Source: Bidens hawaiensis (Eukaryota; Streptophyta; Magnoliopsida; Asterales; Asteraceae). From it: a DNA stretch of 64,000 bases. This document shows, piece by piece, positions 11,945 to 24,276 of the stretch. The first letter of the stretch is position 1; each line of letters starts with the position of its first letter. A program made the translations under genes and the position numbers. The notes under the pieces were generated by a model. It saw only the letters and a list, made by a program, of their open reading frames with translations, was not told the origin of the DNA and made no database searches. The stretch is taken from positions 1,488,001 through 1,552,000 of the forward strand of contig JAIQDT010000061.1 in assembly GCA_021521415.1 (NCBI GenBank), in the 5' to 3' direction.

Positions 11945-13103
11945 CTACACCTCGGAGAGCGAGTCAAGGTAAAATACCTCGACAGTCTGATCAACCATCG
12001 GCTCGCCAAAGTAGTGCTTCAGTCTATGACCGTTCACCTTAAATTTCCCGCTTTTATCCTCTATCTCAACAGTGCCATACGGGAAAACCTCAGTGACCGT
12101 GAACGGTCCCGACCATCGGGATCTCAACTTTCCCGGGAATAACCTCAACCGGGAATTATACAGTAAGACCAAATCCCCACACTTGAACTGCTTGTACCCC
12201 TTCAACTTTCTATCGTGCAGTTCCTTCGTCCGCTCCTTATAACTAAACGCCTGAGCGTAAGCATGATCTCTCAGCTCTTCTAACTCATGCAACTGGTGGA
12301 AACGAGTGCCTTCCGTGGTGGACATATCAAGGTTGACCCTCTGTAGGGCCCACAAAGCACGGTGCTCCATCTCAACAGGCAGGTGGCAGGCCATCCCATA
12401 AATCATCCGAAACGGTGTGGAACCGGTCGGAGTTTTGTAGGCTGTACGGAAGGCCCAAACGCATCATCCAACTTGTCGGACCAATCCCAACTATTCTAAC
12501 CAACCGTTTTCTCAAGAATACGTTTGATCCCCCGATTACTCACTTCCAACTGCCCATTAGTCTGTGGGTAGTAGGTGGTCGCAAGCCAATGGGTGATCCC
12601 ATAGCGTCACAACGCCTTCTCCATCTACACATTGCAGAAGTGAGTACCTCTATCACTAATCAACGCCTTCGGGACACTAAAACGAGCAAAAACGCTCTTG
12701 AGAAAACGGACTACAACTCAGGCATCATTCGTGGGTAAGGCCTTGGCCTCCACCCATTTCGAAACATAATCAATAGCCACAAGTATGTACTTGTTCCCAT
12801 GCGAAGATGGAAACGGTCCCATGAAATCAATGCCCCACACATCGAAAACCTCACAAACCTGAATAGCATTTTACCGACCAGCAGGCAACAATCCGCTGGC
12901 AACGAGATGTTGCCGACCCGCTGGCAATGATCATAACTCCTAACGAAAGCGAGCCCATCTTTAAAAATCGAAGGCCAATAAAAACCACAATCAAAGACCT
13001 TCTTCGCTGTCAAACTCGCACCGTGGTGACCTCTTGTCGGTCCTACATGGCAATGGTTTAGAATCTGCCGTCCCTCCATAACATTAACGCACCTCCTGAT
13101 CAA
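11945..13103 (-). pseudogene. Athila-like Ty3/gypsy integrase
   Basis: Minus-strand integrase, broken by frameshifts. The N-terminal part (about 12711-13103) has the zinc-binding H-H-C-C region, with [12 protein letters not shown] and a later YDHCQRVG. The core follows in other frames (12420-12830). The C-terminal part is open over 11945-12406 with [17 protein letters not shown] and [14 protein letters not shown], both typical of Athila/Tat-type integrases. The protein would insert element cDNA. It follows RNase H, the normal Ty3/gypsy order. Lineage is from motif recall. Confidence 0.85.
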
Positions 13104-13311
13104 CTGGTCAGCACCTACATGAAAGAGATACGGGTCATCCCAAGGGTAAAACTTGACATCAGCAAAGAATTTCTTCTTTTGCTGGTAAGGTCACGGGAGG
13201 TACCCGTCCGCAAAGTCGGCGAACCATGGAAAACCCTCATCCTGAGCTGTAACAAACATGAGACTCTCTGTCTGGAAGGGGTCATTAATCCTGTCCCCCG
13301 GCTCTCCTAAC

Positions 13312-13995
13312 TCATCTCTTCTCAAGACGTGAAAGATGATCGGCCGCCACATTCTCGGCCCCCTTTTTATCACGGATTTCAATATCAAACTCTTGAAGCA
13401 ATAGGATCCATCGGATAAGACGAGGCTTAGCATCATGTTTGGTGAAGAGATAACGAATAGCAGCATGATCCGTGTACACAATCGTCTTGGACAGAACTAG
13501 ATAGGACCTGAATTTATCGAATGCAAACACCACAGCTAAAAGCTCTTTCTCGGTGGTGGTGTAACTCTCCTGGGCACCATTCAAGGTCCGACTGGCATAT
13601 TAAATCGGATGGAAGTGTTTTTCCTTCCGCTGCCTAAGGCCGCTCCGACAGCAAAGTCGCTTGCATCACACATCAACTCAAAAGGAAGCGACCAGTCGGG
13701 AGCAATCATCAACTCAAAAGTTAATGAGTTTGTCTTTTAAAAGATCAAACGCCTCGATACACTGCTCTGAAAACACAAACGGGGCATCCTTCTCCAGAAG
13801 TTTGGTCATGGGTCTCGCGATGTTAGAAAAATCTTTAATGAACCGACGATAGAACCCGGTGTGACCCAAGAAACTCCATATGGATCTCACAAAAGTGGGT
13901 AGGGGAAGATTAGAAATGGTCTCGACCTTCGCTCGGTCGACCTCTATCCCCGCACTCAAAATCCGATGCCCCAGAACGATGCCCTCGAGTACCAT
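13312..13995 (-). pseudogene. Athila-like RNase H and RT connection domain
   Basis: Two minus-strand pieces in different frames. The first (13714-13995) has VLGHRILSAGIEVD and FLGHTGFYRRFIKDFSNIARP, the conserved link between reverse transcriptase and RNase H in Ty3/gypsy. The second (13312-13584) has the RNase H segments [20 protein letters not shown] and [11 protein letters not shown] and ends with AADHLSRLE. RNase H removes RNA from the RNA-DNA hybrid. At least one frameshift separates the two, so the gene is non-functional. Confidence 0.85.
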
Positions 13996-14040
13996 GAAGT
14001 GACACTTCTCCCAGTTAAGGACTAGGTTGGTGTCAACGCA

Positions 14041-15083
14041 TCAGGCCATCATCCTCTCAAGGTTGGAGAGACAATGATCAAAAAAGCTCCCAAACACAGA
14101 AAAATCATCCATGAACACCTCCATGGAGTCTACAATCATGTCATGAAAAATAGCGACCATGCACCTCTGAAATGTGACTGGAGCGTTACACAGTCCGAAC
14201 GGCATACGTCTATAGGCAAACGTTCTGTATGGGCACGTAAACGTGGTTTTCTCCTGGTCATCGGGAGTAATCGGAATCTGAAAGTACCCAGAGAAACCAT
14301 CCAAAAAGCAGTAATACTGCTGACCTGCCAAAGCTCCAACATCTGATCAATGAAAGGTAAAGGAAAGTGGTATTTCCTTGTGGTATCATTCAGTCTGCGG
14401 TAATCGATGCAGACTCTCCAACCGGTCACAGCCCTAGTGGGAATAAGCTCGTTCCTCTCATTGGTGACGACAGTCATGCCACCCCTTTTAGGAACCACTT
14501 GGACTGGACTAACCCATGAACTATCAGAAATGGGGAAAATGATCACCGCATCAAGGAGTTTGATAATCTCCTTCTTCACTACCTCCTGCATCTTCGGATT
14601 AAGCCGCCGCTGCGGCTGAACGACAGTTCTGAAATTATCCTTCATGAGGATTTTATGAGTGCAGAATGAAGGATTGATACCCTTAATGTCGATAATCTTC
14701 CATTCAATGGCCTCCTTGTGCTCTCTCAGCACCCTCAACAACTTCTCTCTCTCGACCTTTGTCAACGCAGGTGCAATAATAACCGGCAACTTCCTCTCCT
14801 CGTCCAAAAACGTGTACTCTAAATGGGCGGGCAAATCCTTAAGCTCTAAGAAAGGAGGGGGACTCTTGACATAAGGTCGGTCTATCGGATCGTCTCGAAC
14901 GATCCCAGCAGACACTTCAAGGGCATGTGACTCGGTGTCATCATCCGTTGACTGATTGGTCATGGCGACTATCACAACCTCCGGAATCTCCCTATAGAGA
15001 ATCTGAGTGTCGGAGGTAGATCCTCCAGAAATCTCACTGAAAAACAACCAAACATGTTCCATGATGGTATCGATGAAGTACAA
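14041..15083 (-). pseudogene. Athila-like reverse transcriptase
   Basis: Minus-strand reverse transcriptase in two frames. The upstream part (to about 14340) carries the PR-RT linker, then VSPVQVVPKRGGMTVV and GWRVCIDYRRLNDTTRKYHF. After a frameshift at about 14330, the frame at 14041-14331 carries YYCFLDGFSGYFQIPI, FAYRRMPFGLCNAP and the catalytic box FMDDFSVFG. FMDD in place of YxDD is normal for this lineage. The domain would copy element RNA into DNA. Confidence 0.9.
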
Positions 15084-15119
15084 GGAGTCATCAGCCGACT
15101 TGGGGTGTTTAAGTGACTG

Positions 15120-15509
15120 TCAAAAATCAAAGGTGACGTTCTCATCCCCAATTCTCAAGATCAACTTACCCTCGCAGACGTCGATCAATGCCTGTGAAGT
15201 GGCAAGGAATGGTCGGCCTAAAATAAGCGGTACACTATCATCATCGTTCATGTCCAAAATGACAAAGTCCACCAGGAAGATGAACTTGTCAACATGAACA
15301 AGCATGTTCTCGACCACCCCTCGAGGGTATTTCACAGAATGATCAGAAAGCTGGATACTCATCCTGGTAGGCCTCGATTCGCCTAAACCCAACTTGTTGT
15401 ACACGGAATACGGCATAAGATTAATACTGGCACCGAGATCAGCCAGTGCATGATTCACCGTATCATCACTCAAGATGCAGGGAATCTTGAAACTCCTTGG
15501 ATCAGACAT
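15120..15509 (-). pseudogene. Athila-like aspartic protease
   Basis: A 129-codon frame with the retropepsin active site context ALADLGASINLMPYSVY and the distal ILGRPFLATS segment typical of Ty3/gypsy proteases. It would cleave the gag-pol polyprotein. It lies between the gag remnant and the reverse transcriptase and is open over its visible length; the surrounding polyprotein is broken. Confidence 0.85.
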
Positions 15510-16856
15510 CTTCTCTGGTAACTTCCTCTACAAGACAGCAGAACAACTAGCACTCAAAGGGATGGAAGCGACCTCAGCTAACTTCTCCTTATTTGAGAGA
15601 ATATCCTTAAGGAACTTCGCATGTTTTGGCATCTGGGTAACTGCCTCAAAGAATGGAATATTAAGGTGAAGCTGCTTAAAAAGATCAAGAAATTTGGAGT
15701 TCTGCTCCTCGTCTCTATCTCTGCGGAGTCTCCCAGGGTATGGTACTCTAGGTTTGTAGACTCTCGATGGCTCGCTCGATAACTGCTATTTCTCAGCTTG
15801 TACTGTACTTCCTGGGCTGCCCCTCTGATGTACCCGGGCCGGCAGAGACTCCATCTGAATCTCCTCATCCACCTACTCCTCTCTATCAACAACTACAGGC
15901 TCCTCAACTGTTCCTCCTCTAGACGTCTCCTGAATCACAGGCTCATCTCGTGCCCCTGCACCGCTCCTTGTCGTCACAGCTTTCGCGAATCCTTTCGGGT
16001 TTTACTTGGTATTACTCGGTATCGTACCATGCGGCCTCTCATTCAAATGACTAGCTATCTCTCCCATCTACTGCTTAAGACTCTGAATCGATGCTCCCTA
16101 ATTCCTCATAAATTGCTCGTGCTCACGAAACTTCCCCTGGGTCTCTTTATGACGGGTATCCTCTCATGTCATAAGCTGGGAGAACATCTGCGTCTGCTGT
16201 GCCATCATATCCTCTAAAGTGGATTTCTTCTCCCCACTGCTCGCTCCTTCACCTGCATCCTGGAATAGATTCTGACGCTGCTGGAAACCAGACTGATTCC
16301 CGCTTCTCCAGTTGGAATTCTTATTACCTCTCCATCCTGAATTATAAGAATTGATAGAATTTTAATTTCGGTTTGGACTGCCTATAAAGTCTACGGCCTC
16401 CTCCTGAGAACTGACTGGGCACTGAACGGTATCATGCCCTCCTCTGCATATCTTGCACAACTTGCTCTTCGTCTGCAAGTCCTTCACAATCTTCGCCAAC
16501 GCCTCTACCTGTGCCGTAAGTGCGGTGTTTGTGTCCATCAAATGCATGCCGCGTGATATGGAATCGACGGTCTTACCACCCACGGCGGGTGGTCGCTGGT
16601 ATCCACTCATAGCTAACCATTAAACAAAGCGATGCACTCATCCGGATCCTTCTCGTCAGCAGATTTCCTCCCGCCGCCGTGTCAAGGATACTCTGCGTCG
16701 CGTATGTCACTACATTATAAAACTTCTAGACAACTGCCCAATCTTGCAAGCCATGGTTCGGGCATAATGCTAACAGATTTATAAATTGCTCCCATGCCTC
16801 GTAGAAACTCTAGGTGTCCTCCATCTGAAAAGAATGAATCTGGCCAAATTACGCTG
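15510..16856 (-). pseudogene. Athila-like gag, C-terminal two thirds
   Basis: The minus strand encodes the tail of gag and the linker to the protease, with several stops and frameshifts. A frame at 16362-16610 has the zinc knuckle CKICRGGHDTVQC (CX2CX3HX4C form). Upstream, in a broken frame near 16740-16830, SFYEAWEQFINLLALCPNHG is the conserved gag segment. Gag packages the RNA into virus-like particles. The frame stops abruptly at 16856, where it meets a truncated copia LTR; its start is at 41227-41557. Confidence 0.8.
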
Positions 16857-17038
16857 CCCTTATAAATACCTGTAAGATATTCGTTTAATGTAACAGTTCT
16901 TATTATTCATTCTCAAGTATAGTTACTCTGCCCAAATTCACTCTCAACACACACATAACGTAATCTAGCCTAATCACATACAGAATCGACGAATTACTCG
17001 ATGTCATCATAAGATCTAGATCCACATAGGCTCAATCA
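16857..17038 (+). repeat. Truncated 5' LTR of the SIRE-like element
   Basis: 182 bp matching the last part of the 3' LTR (41033-41226), from CCCTTATAAATACCTG to GGCTCAATCA. The first ~320 bp of the LTR, which in the 3' copy hold the CATTCGTTA palindromes, are absent. The TATA box (TATAAATA at 16861) is retained. The sequence joins directly to the broken gypsy gag. Confidence 0.85.
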
Positions 17039-17040
17039 AG

Positions 17041-17053
17041 TGGTATCAGAGCC
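17041..17053 (+). promoter_or_regulatory. Primer binding site, tRNA-iMet type
   Basis: TGGTATCAGAGCC lies two bases after the 5' LTR end. This is complementary to the 3' end of plant initiator tRNA-Met and is the usual primer site of Ty1/copia elements. Confidence 0.9.
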
Positions 17054-17898
17054 ATTCAGTCTGATCTTCGATGTTATTCCTTGTCTAATTGTATGAATTC
17101 ATCATTGATTGATTCAATTTCGTTATGAATTGAAGTAATTAGTGATTCGATTGGTTACGGTAAAAACAGAGGTTCCGTTTAATCGTAATTGGACTATTCT
17201 AAGTGTAATTGGAATTCGCATTAGTTAATTAGAATTAGATATGGAGATTTGAGTTCAGAATTGAGTAGGAATTGGATGGCAATTTGATAGATTTGGATTT
17301 GACTGTTAATGGCGATGATTGTAGCTATATAGACTGGTTAATTGAGGTCCAGATTGTAGTGTGTGTGGTTACGGACAAGCATAGTTAGAATCAGAATTGG
17401 ATTACGAGTAGCTTGGTATAGGTTTTGTGGATTACGAAAGAGCATGGACTAAGATATGAATGTTTTGGATATGAAGATTGATTCGTTAAACTGTTGAAGA
17501 TTGATTCGTTAAACTATTGAAGATTGATTCGGTAACAGTTAAATGTGTGACTAATCATTCGTATACTCACATTCGCCAAACTTACATTCGCTAAACCTAC
17601 ATTCGTTAAACCTAGATTCGTTATACCTATTCGTCATGACTTTTGCTTAAACCACATTCGTTATCTCATTCGACATTCGTTAATCATATTCGCTATACAG
17701 TCATCTGTCACGTTCGCTAAACCTTCACATCGTTATTCACAATCGTTACTATTCACATTCGCTTGAATAGTTAACGAATATCATTCATTCGTTACTCGTT
17801 GCACCTCACATTCGTTATTGTTCGGATTCGTGTGAACAGTAACTATAACTTTTAAGTGTTGACAAGTTTAGTCCTCTAAGTTTCAAAATTATAATCTC
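17054..17898 (+). other. Leader of the SIRE-like element with CATTCGTTA-type motifs
   Basis: 845 bp of non-coding leader between primer site and gag start. From about 17480 to 17840 it holds more than a dozen copies of ATTCGTTA, ATTCGCTA and related words, plus TAACGAAT, the same motif family found in the spacer and 3' LTR. Confidence 0.7.
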
Positions 17899-20800
17899 AT
17901 GGCTTCTTAGAATGCTTCGTACTATGCCTTAGCATCCCAGAATGCTTTAATGCAACAAATGCGGACGATGGACAACGAGATTGGTAGTCATAACAAGTGT
18001 CCTAAACTTCTGAAACTATCAGATTTTGCTTGGTGGGAACCGAGGTATCGTGCTCATCTAGGGTCGGTACATCCTAGCAGTGTACGGTTTCTAGATGATG
18101 TTAATGCAGCACATCTGGTAATCGAAGACCCGATACTCTCAACCAAAAACTTCTATATATAACACCAACCGCGGAACAGGAGCATGCGTTACACACGTCG
18201 TCAGCTAGCAGATGCAAACAGAGTGGGACCTTCTCCGATAGTTTCTTTCATCATAATATTGAAAGCTTCCCCGCCCGATGCTTTGTTAATGTCAGAGTTG
18301 ATATCAAGATGAAAGGGAAAGTGACAATCTGGGTTGGACTCCAAAGGAATTTAAGCATTATGAAGCACAAGAATTGAAAGACTTTGAAAGTGAGACAAAG
18401 GCTTATTCAACTTTCACAATGGCTTTACCAGAGCAAATCTTTCACCAGTATAGCACTATTAAGATTTGTGCATCTTTGTTTATAACTCTAAAAAGAAGAA
18501 GCTTGGGAAATACTCTTGATAGTAAGAAGACTCTGGTAAAATTTTAGTTTATAAAATTTATTTTAATGAAGAATGAAACTGTGGAGGAGATGATTAATCG
18601 ATTTAGTCATCTTGTTGTGGAAATGTCAAGTGTGAATCTTGAGCCGACTGAAGCTGACAAAATTGATACTCTGAAGAATGCATTACCCTCTTCATACTCT
18701 ACTTTCCTTTTTGTGTTAAAAGAAAATGGTTTCTTTCGTAACACAGAACTCACCGCCGTGCAAATTATTAACAAGATAGAGAAAAGAAAATTTGATTTGA
18801 AGTGCCATAACACATTGAAGGATAATCAAAATCAGAATCCTTCTCTTTATGGTGGTGATTTGCAGGCAAATAACTCATCAAGCTCAGTTCCAATTACAGC
18901 ATTTTTCACTCAAGCACAAGAATAGCCAGCTAATGTAAATGGTTTTCCTAACGTATGCTTCATGTCAATTGGTGCCAATTATGGGTCAAATACATATGCT
19001 TCAAGTTCTTTGCCGAACCTTCAAGAAGCTGAACAGCAATTTGCATTTGTTTGTGCATTCATGACTTCATATGAACAACTGGTTGGTAGCAAGATTGCAA
19101 CAAGTGAGTTAACTGATGAAGACTATGACCAGATTGATCCGATGACCTTGAACTGATGGATCTCAAGTGGAACATGGCAATGATTGTCAGAAAGGTTAAA
19201 AGGTTTATGCAAAGAACGAGAAAAGACCTTCCTACCCTTAACAAGCGAGTTGGGTTTGATAAACTGAAGGTCAAGTGTTATAATTGTGGGGACTTTGGCC
19301 ACTTTGCCAAAGAGTGTGATAAACCAAGAAAGGAGTATTCGGGGCCACACAATGCTGAGAGAATCCCGGGAAAGAATTCATCAGGAAGTGACAAAAATAA
19401 GTCTCCCAACACTCAAGCTCTCGTCGCAAATGAAGGTGTAGACTGGTCTAAATGTTAATTGGGAAATCAAGCCAACCTTGATGTTGTTGAACATCTTGAG
19501 AAGTTTGAAGATGCAAGCAGCGATAATGTATCTAAAAAAAGCGACACCTCAGATTCGGAAAATGATTCAGATCAGAGTTCATCTGTGCAAACCGAATCTT
19601 TTGCCTGCATGGCAAAAATTGAAAAGGTATGTCCTAAACCTTCAATTAATGTATCTGAATCTTCAGCTATTGTGATTGAGTGTGCTGAATGTGCTGAACT
19701 AAAAATCAAACTTGAATCAGCTTTAAATCAGAACACTACTATCACAAAAGATCATTTTACGATCATTGAATGCTAATGACAAAAATCCAAATTACTGGAA
19801 CAATCTACACTAAAAATAAAAAATCTGTTTGTAAGTAATAATGATCTCAATGCTGAAGTTCAATGTAAGATAATTGTTGTTGAGCAGCATTTCAAGGAGA
19901 TTCTCCGACTCCGAACCTGCATTTCAAACCTAGAAAATGAAGTTTTAGAACTGAAAAACAAATTTGAAAAATTTCGAGATTCCTCATTTCTTTTAAATGA
20001 GATTATTGAAGTAAACAATTCTCACAAGAAAAATGGGAAAGCGTGTTTAGGGTACGTCGAGATTCCTCCTCCTTTTAAAGGAGATTACTGTAGCATTCCT
20101 GAGGTGAAACAATGTCCAGATATGCCTACTGTTGAAACTGATAATGTTGAACAAAACAAACCAACTCTAGAACCGATTCACATAAAAAGTAAATCAGTGT
20201 TTACCAAAAGTGAATTGGACGGTTCAATTGAGGAGTTGTCTGAACCAGATGAGATTGTCAAAAACAAAAACATCCCTGCTGACAATCACATCTTGTGTGA
20301 ACCCGAGGACTTTGAACAAGCAGTGTATGGTTCAAAGCCTTTGGGTGATTCATCAAAAAAAACTCCTAAGCTCTCTCCTAAAGTACCTAAATCAGACAAA
20401 CCCTCTGTGTCTGATGAGGAGTTGATGAGGTTCATCAATCCTCAATCTAAATCTTCAAGTGAAAAGATTTTTAAGTTAAAAGGATTGTCAAAAGTTTTTT
20501 TTTATAAAGAAGTTCCTCTGAATCTTCAAAATCCTGAAATGATTGAAAGTGTCTTTCAAGATGACACATCAAAAGTTACTGAGCTTGAACAAAGATTTAA
20601 CAAATCAAAATTTGAGACTGTTCAAGAAAATCCAAATGGATAAAAGTTTAAACCTATAAAATTTATAAAATCATCCAGTAGGGAAGATTCTTCGAATTCT
20701 ACCAATCTAGAATTTTATCAAAATAAAAAGGGAGTCAAACGTGGTATTCCAAAGAAGGTAACTTTTGAAACATCAAAGATTGATACTACTCAACCTATGC

Positions 20801-20994
20801 ATGAAAACAAACCAATGGATTCACCACAAAAATTGTTAGACACACGTTTATGCTTTAAATGTGGTGAGCCGGGTAATGTTTCAAAGAAATGTAAAGCAAA
20901 GGTTGATGATATCAAATCGTCATCAAACCGAAAGACTGAAATGAGTCAGAATATGAAAGAAAAACAAATTGATGAGAGTATGATAATGTATTAA
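17899..20994 (+). pseudogene. Copia gag (SIRE-like)
   Basis: Gag starts at ATG 17899 (MAS, then an in-frame TAG) and runs to about 20994 with at least two frameshifts. An early segment CPKLLKLSDFAWWEPRYRAH resembles the UBN2/gag_pre domain. The UBN2 core lies at 18566-18925. A zinc knuckle CYNCGDFGHFAKEC is at 19276-19317 (CX2CX4HX4C). A coiled-coil, acidic section follows (19459-20640), then a second knuckle CFKCGEPGNVSKKC at about 20850, in which Asn replaces the zinc-binding His. Gag forms the particle and binds RNA. The second knuckle and long C-terminal section fit SIRE-like gags. Confidence 0.85.
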
Positions 20995-21254
20995 ATGTCA
21001 ATCTAAAGAAATTCGTTCGGGTTGAATATTTTAATGTATCAAACAAATTCGTTGACCATGCTCAACCAATTTGCAAGAACACTGATTCGGGAATAATACG
21101 TGACAGTTACTTAAAGAAGAAAACCAAGAAACCGGTCACTTATTCACAAGTACCGAATGCTAGTGTTAATTTAAATTTATCTTCGAAAGTATCAAAGGGA
21201 GAGTCGAAGATTGAGGCTTGGGCTGCCTTTTTGAACTAATCTCTTTACCTTGTT

Positions 21255-21500
21255 GTGCAGAGTTCATCTAGATACGTGTCGAGTCACAAGTGGATATTGG
21301 ATAGTGGATGTTCTCGGCATATCACGGGCAACCTGGATCTTCTGAATAACATCAAAGATATTCAAGGGGGTTACATGGCGTTTGCTGGTAACAATGGTAG
21401 GATGATTACTAAGGAAGGAGAAGTTTCAAACGGGAAAGTGACGTTTGAAAAGGTTAATTACTGTGAAAAGGTGGATCATAATCTGCTGAGTGTTTTGTAG
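21255..21500 (+). pseudogene. Copia protease
   Basis: The frame includes WILDSGCSRHITG, the aspartic protease active site (DSG) of Ty1/copia polyproteins, and ends at a TAG just after NLLSVL; the typical continuation (cysteine and CDKK-like residues) follows the stop in the same frame. It would process the gag-pol polyprotein. It lies directly before the GAG-pre-integrase domain. Confidence 0.85.
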
Positions 21501-21581
21501 ATATGTGATAAGAAGTTTACCATAATTTTTAATGATACGAAATGTGTTATCCTTCAACCGGGATACACGGTTCCTGAAGGC

Positions 21582-23001
21582 ATGGTTGTCATGAGATCAC
21601 CTCGATCAAATGATATTTATGTGCTAGACATGAGTTGTAATGTAAGTGTTTCACCCTTGGCTACGTGTTTCGTATCGAAAGCAACAGAAAAAGACTCTAT
21701 TCTTTGGCATCGACGCATGGGGCACATTCACATACGAAAGATGAATTTTCTATTTTCCAATGAATTGGTGGATGGTGTTTCACTTAAGAACTTCAAGATT
21801 AATGATCATTGCGTTGCATGCAAGAAGGGGAAACAAAAGAAGAAGTCACATCCGAGAAAATCAATCAACTCGATTGTTACACCAATAGAACGACTTCATA
21901 TGGATCTCTTCGGTCTAGTAAATCGTGCTAGTATCGAGGGTGATCTGTACTGCTTGGTGGTTACTGATGATTTCCCACGATAATCATGGGTTTTATTTAT
22001 GGGGTCGAAAGATCAGACGCCTATCTTAATTCAAAACTTATCAGGAAGATCGAATCACTTTACAAACTAAAGTGAGATGAATTCGTAGTGATAATGGAAG
22101 TGAGTTTAAGAATAATGTATTGGATTTCTTCTGCATTCAGAAGGGAATCCATCAGGAATTCAGTGCGCCGTATTTTCCTCAACAAAATGGCGTGTCTGAA
22201 AGAAAGAATCGTGCGTTGATTGAAGCTGCGAGAATGATGCTTGCTGATTCTAAGCTACCCGTTCAATTCTGGAACGAAGCTGTGAATACAGCGTGTTACA
22301 CACTGAATCGTGTACTAACTATAAAGAGGTTCAAGAAGACAAGTTACGAGCTTCTGAACAATCGTAAGCCGAATTTTAAGTATTTGGAACCTTTCGGGTG
22401 TCCGTGTACTGTATTGAAGAGAGATGCTAGAAAATTTGATGAAAAAGCTTTTGAGGGTTACTTTTTAGGGTATAATTCTCCTAAAAAACGGATCTTCAAT
22501 ATCTCTTCAGGTTGTGTGGAAGAATGGTATCACGTTGATTTCCAAAGTTATACTACTCCTCCAACTGGTACGAGTCCCGATTGGATGTTTGATTATGACG
22601 AGTTATTTAATTCGTTTACATCTATGGTTGAATACGTACCTGAAGATTTTATTAGATCATATCTGGAAGAAAAATGTCTTCCTATTCCAAGATCTTCTTC
22701 GGTTGATGTAGATGACTCTCCTAATGTATCAGAAACGTCAAATGAGGTTTCTGAGTCTTCCGATGATGCTGATTTTGTTGATTCATCGTCAGTTCCAGTA
22801 GATGACGCTCCAGAAACAAACGAGTTGATTCTAATTGTTGATGACTCACCAACTGTCTCTTTAGACACAGCGGAGGAAAATATCACCAATTTGGGTGATA
22901 ACGTATCCATACCTGCTAATCCTTCCTTAAGGATTCACTATAATCATCCACAGGAACAGATAATTGGTAATGTGAAAGACGGGGTTCTTACGAGACACTA
23001 A
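21582..23001 (+). pseudogene. Copia integrase
   Basis: Starts with the GAG-pre-integrase zinc domain (LWHRRMGHIHIRKM and HCVACKKGK). The DDE core follows: Asp in HMDLFGL, Asp in RSDNGSEF (about 22087-22110) and Glu in NGVSERKNRALIEAARMML. A stop near 21983, a frameshift, and a TGA directly before IRSDNG break it. After the core comes GYFLGYNS and an acidic, Ser-rich tail (22590-23000). The enzyme inserts cDNA. Placement before reverse transcriptase is diagnostic for Ty1/copia. Confidence 0.9.
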
Positions 23002-23079
23002 TTAGCTAATCTATGTGATGATAAAGTTGACTGTAATTTATCTCCTACTAAGGATTCGATAGTATGTGCTTATGCGGAT

Positions 23080-24276
23080 TTGTACTCTTCGGGTATCCTT
23101 AGTATTGCACGATACACCTGCTTTCTATCACAGATTGAACCGACAAGTGTCACAATGGCACTCAAGGAACCGTCTTGGGTTGAAGCGATGAATGAGGAGC
23201 TGCAACAATTTGTTAGACTGGGTGTATGGGACTTAATTGACAAACCCAACCGTGTGAAAAAGGCTATTCCAACAAAATGGGTTTTTAAGTGCAAAAAGGA
23301 CGACCGCGGAGTAATCGTGAGAAAGAAGGCACGATTGGTCATTCTTGGGTATAATCAACAAGAAGGCATTGATTACACTAAAGTATATGCTCCTGTGGCA
23401 TGACTGGAGGCTATACGTATTTTTCTTGCCTTTGCAGCCTACAAGAATTTTAAGGTTTATCTGATGGATGTGAAATCGGTATTCTTAAACGGAGCTATTC
23501 ATGAAGAAGTATACGTGAAGCAGCCTCCCGGTTTCGAGGATCCAGACTTTCCAGAGCGTGTTTATCGATTAAACAAGGTTCTTTATGGTTTACACCAGGC
23601 CCCGAGAGCTTAGTACAGCACGTTGGCTGACCATTTGATAGAAAGCGGATTCAAGAGGGGAACTGTGGATTGTACATTGTTTTATAAGAATGTTGGTGAT
23701 GATCTGCTCCTCGTCCAAATCTATGTGGATGACATTATTTTCGGTTCGACAAACGACACCCTGTGTAAAGATTTCGAGAAGACGATGCAAACCAAATTTG
23801 AGATGAGTTCGATGGGAGATATGAGCTTTTTCTTAGGATTGCAAGTTCACCAGTCTGATTCCGGGATCTTTATCCATCAAACCAAATACGTGAACGATGT
23901 CTTGAGCTGATTCAAGATATCAGACCGCAAGATTCCTTCGACACCTCTTCCCGTGGGTCACAATTTATCACCAGATGAATTGGAGGATACCGTAGATCCA
24001 TCCCTGTATCGAGCTATGATCGAATCTCTTATGTATATAACTACATCTAGACCTGATATCATGTTTGCTGTTTGTTTGTGTGCCAGGTACCAATCGAGTC
24101 CCCGAGTGACTCATATGGCGGCAGTAAAGCGCATCTTACATTATCTGAGGCGAAATCCCAACATCGGGTTATGGTACCCCAAGGATGATAAGTTTGATCT
24201 CACTGTTTTTACTGATTTGGACTATGGAAGATGCATGATCAATTTCAAGTCTACAATAGCGGGTTGTCAATGCTAA
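23080..24276 (+). pseudogene. Copia reverse transcriptase
   Basis: The frame carries PSWVEAMNEELQQF, KWVFKCKKDDRG, YTKVYAPVA, the AFDV-like segment [14 protein letters not shown], and the catalytic YVDDIIFGS (about 23720-23745). It continues with FEMSSMGDMSFFLGLQV and SLMYITTSRPDIMFAV. Three stops interrupt it: TGA after VYAPVA (23401), TAG after PRA (23611-23613) and TGA after DVLS (23908). These sit where Arg, Trp and Arg are usual, consistent with point mutations. The frame is otherwise continuous. Confidence 0.9.

Noticed and set aside
14074..15297. Plus-strand frames across the gypsy pol region
   Set aside because: Antisense shadows of the minus-strand reverse transcriptase and protease.
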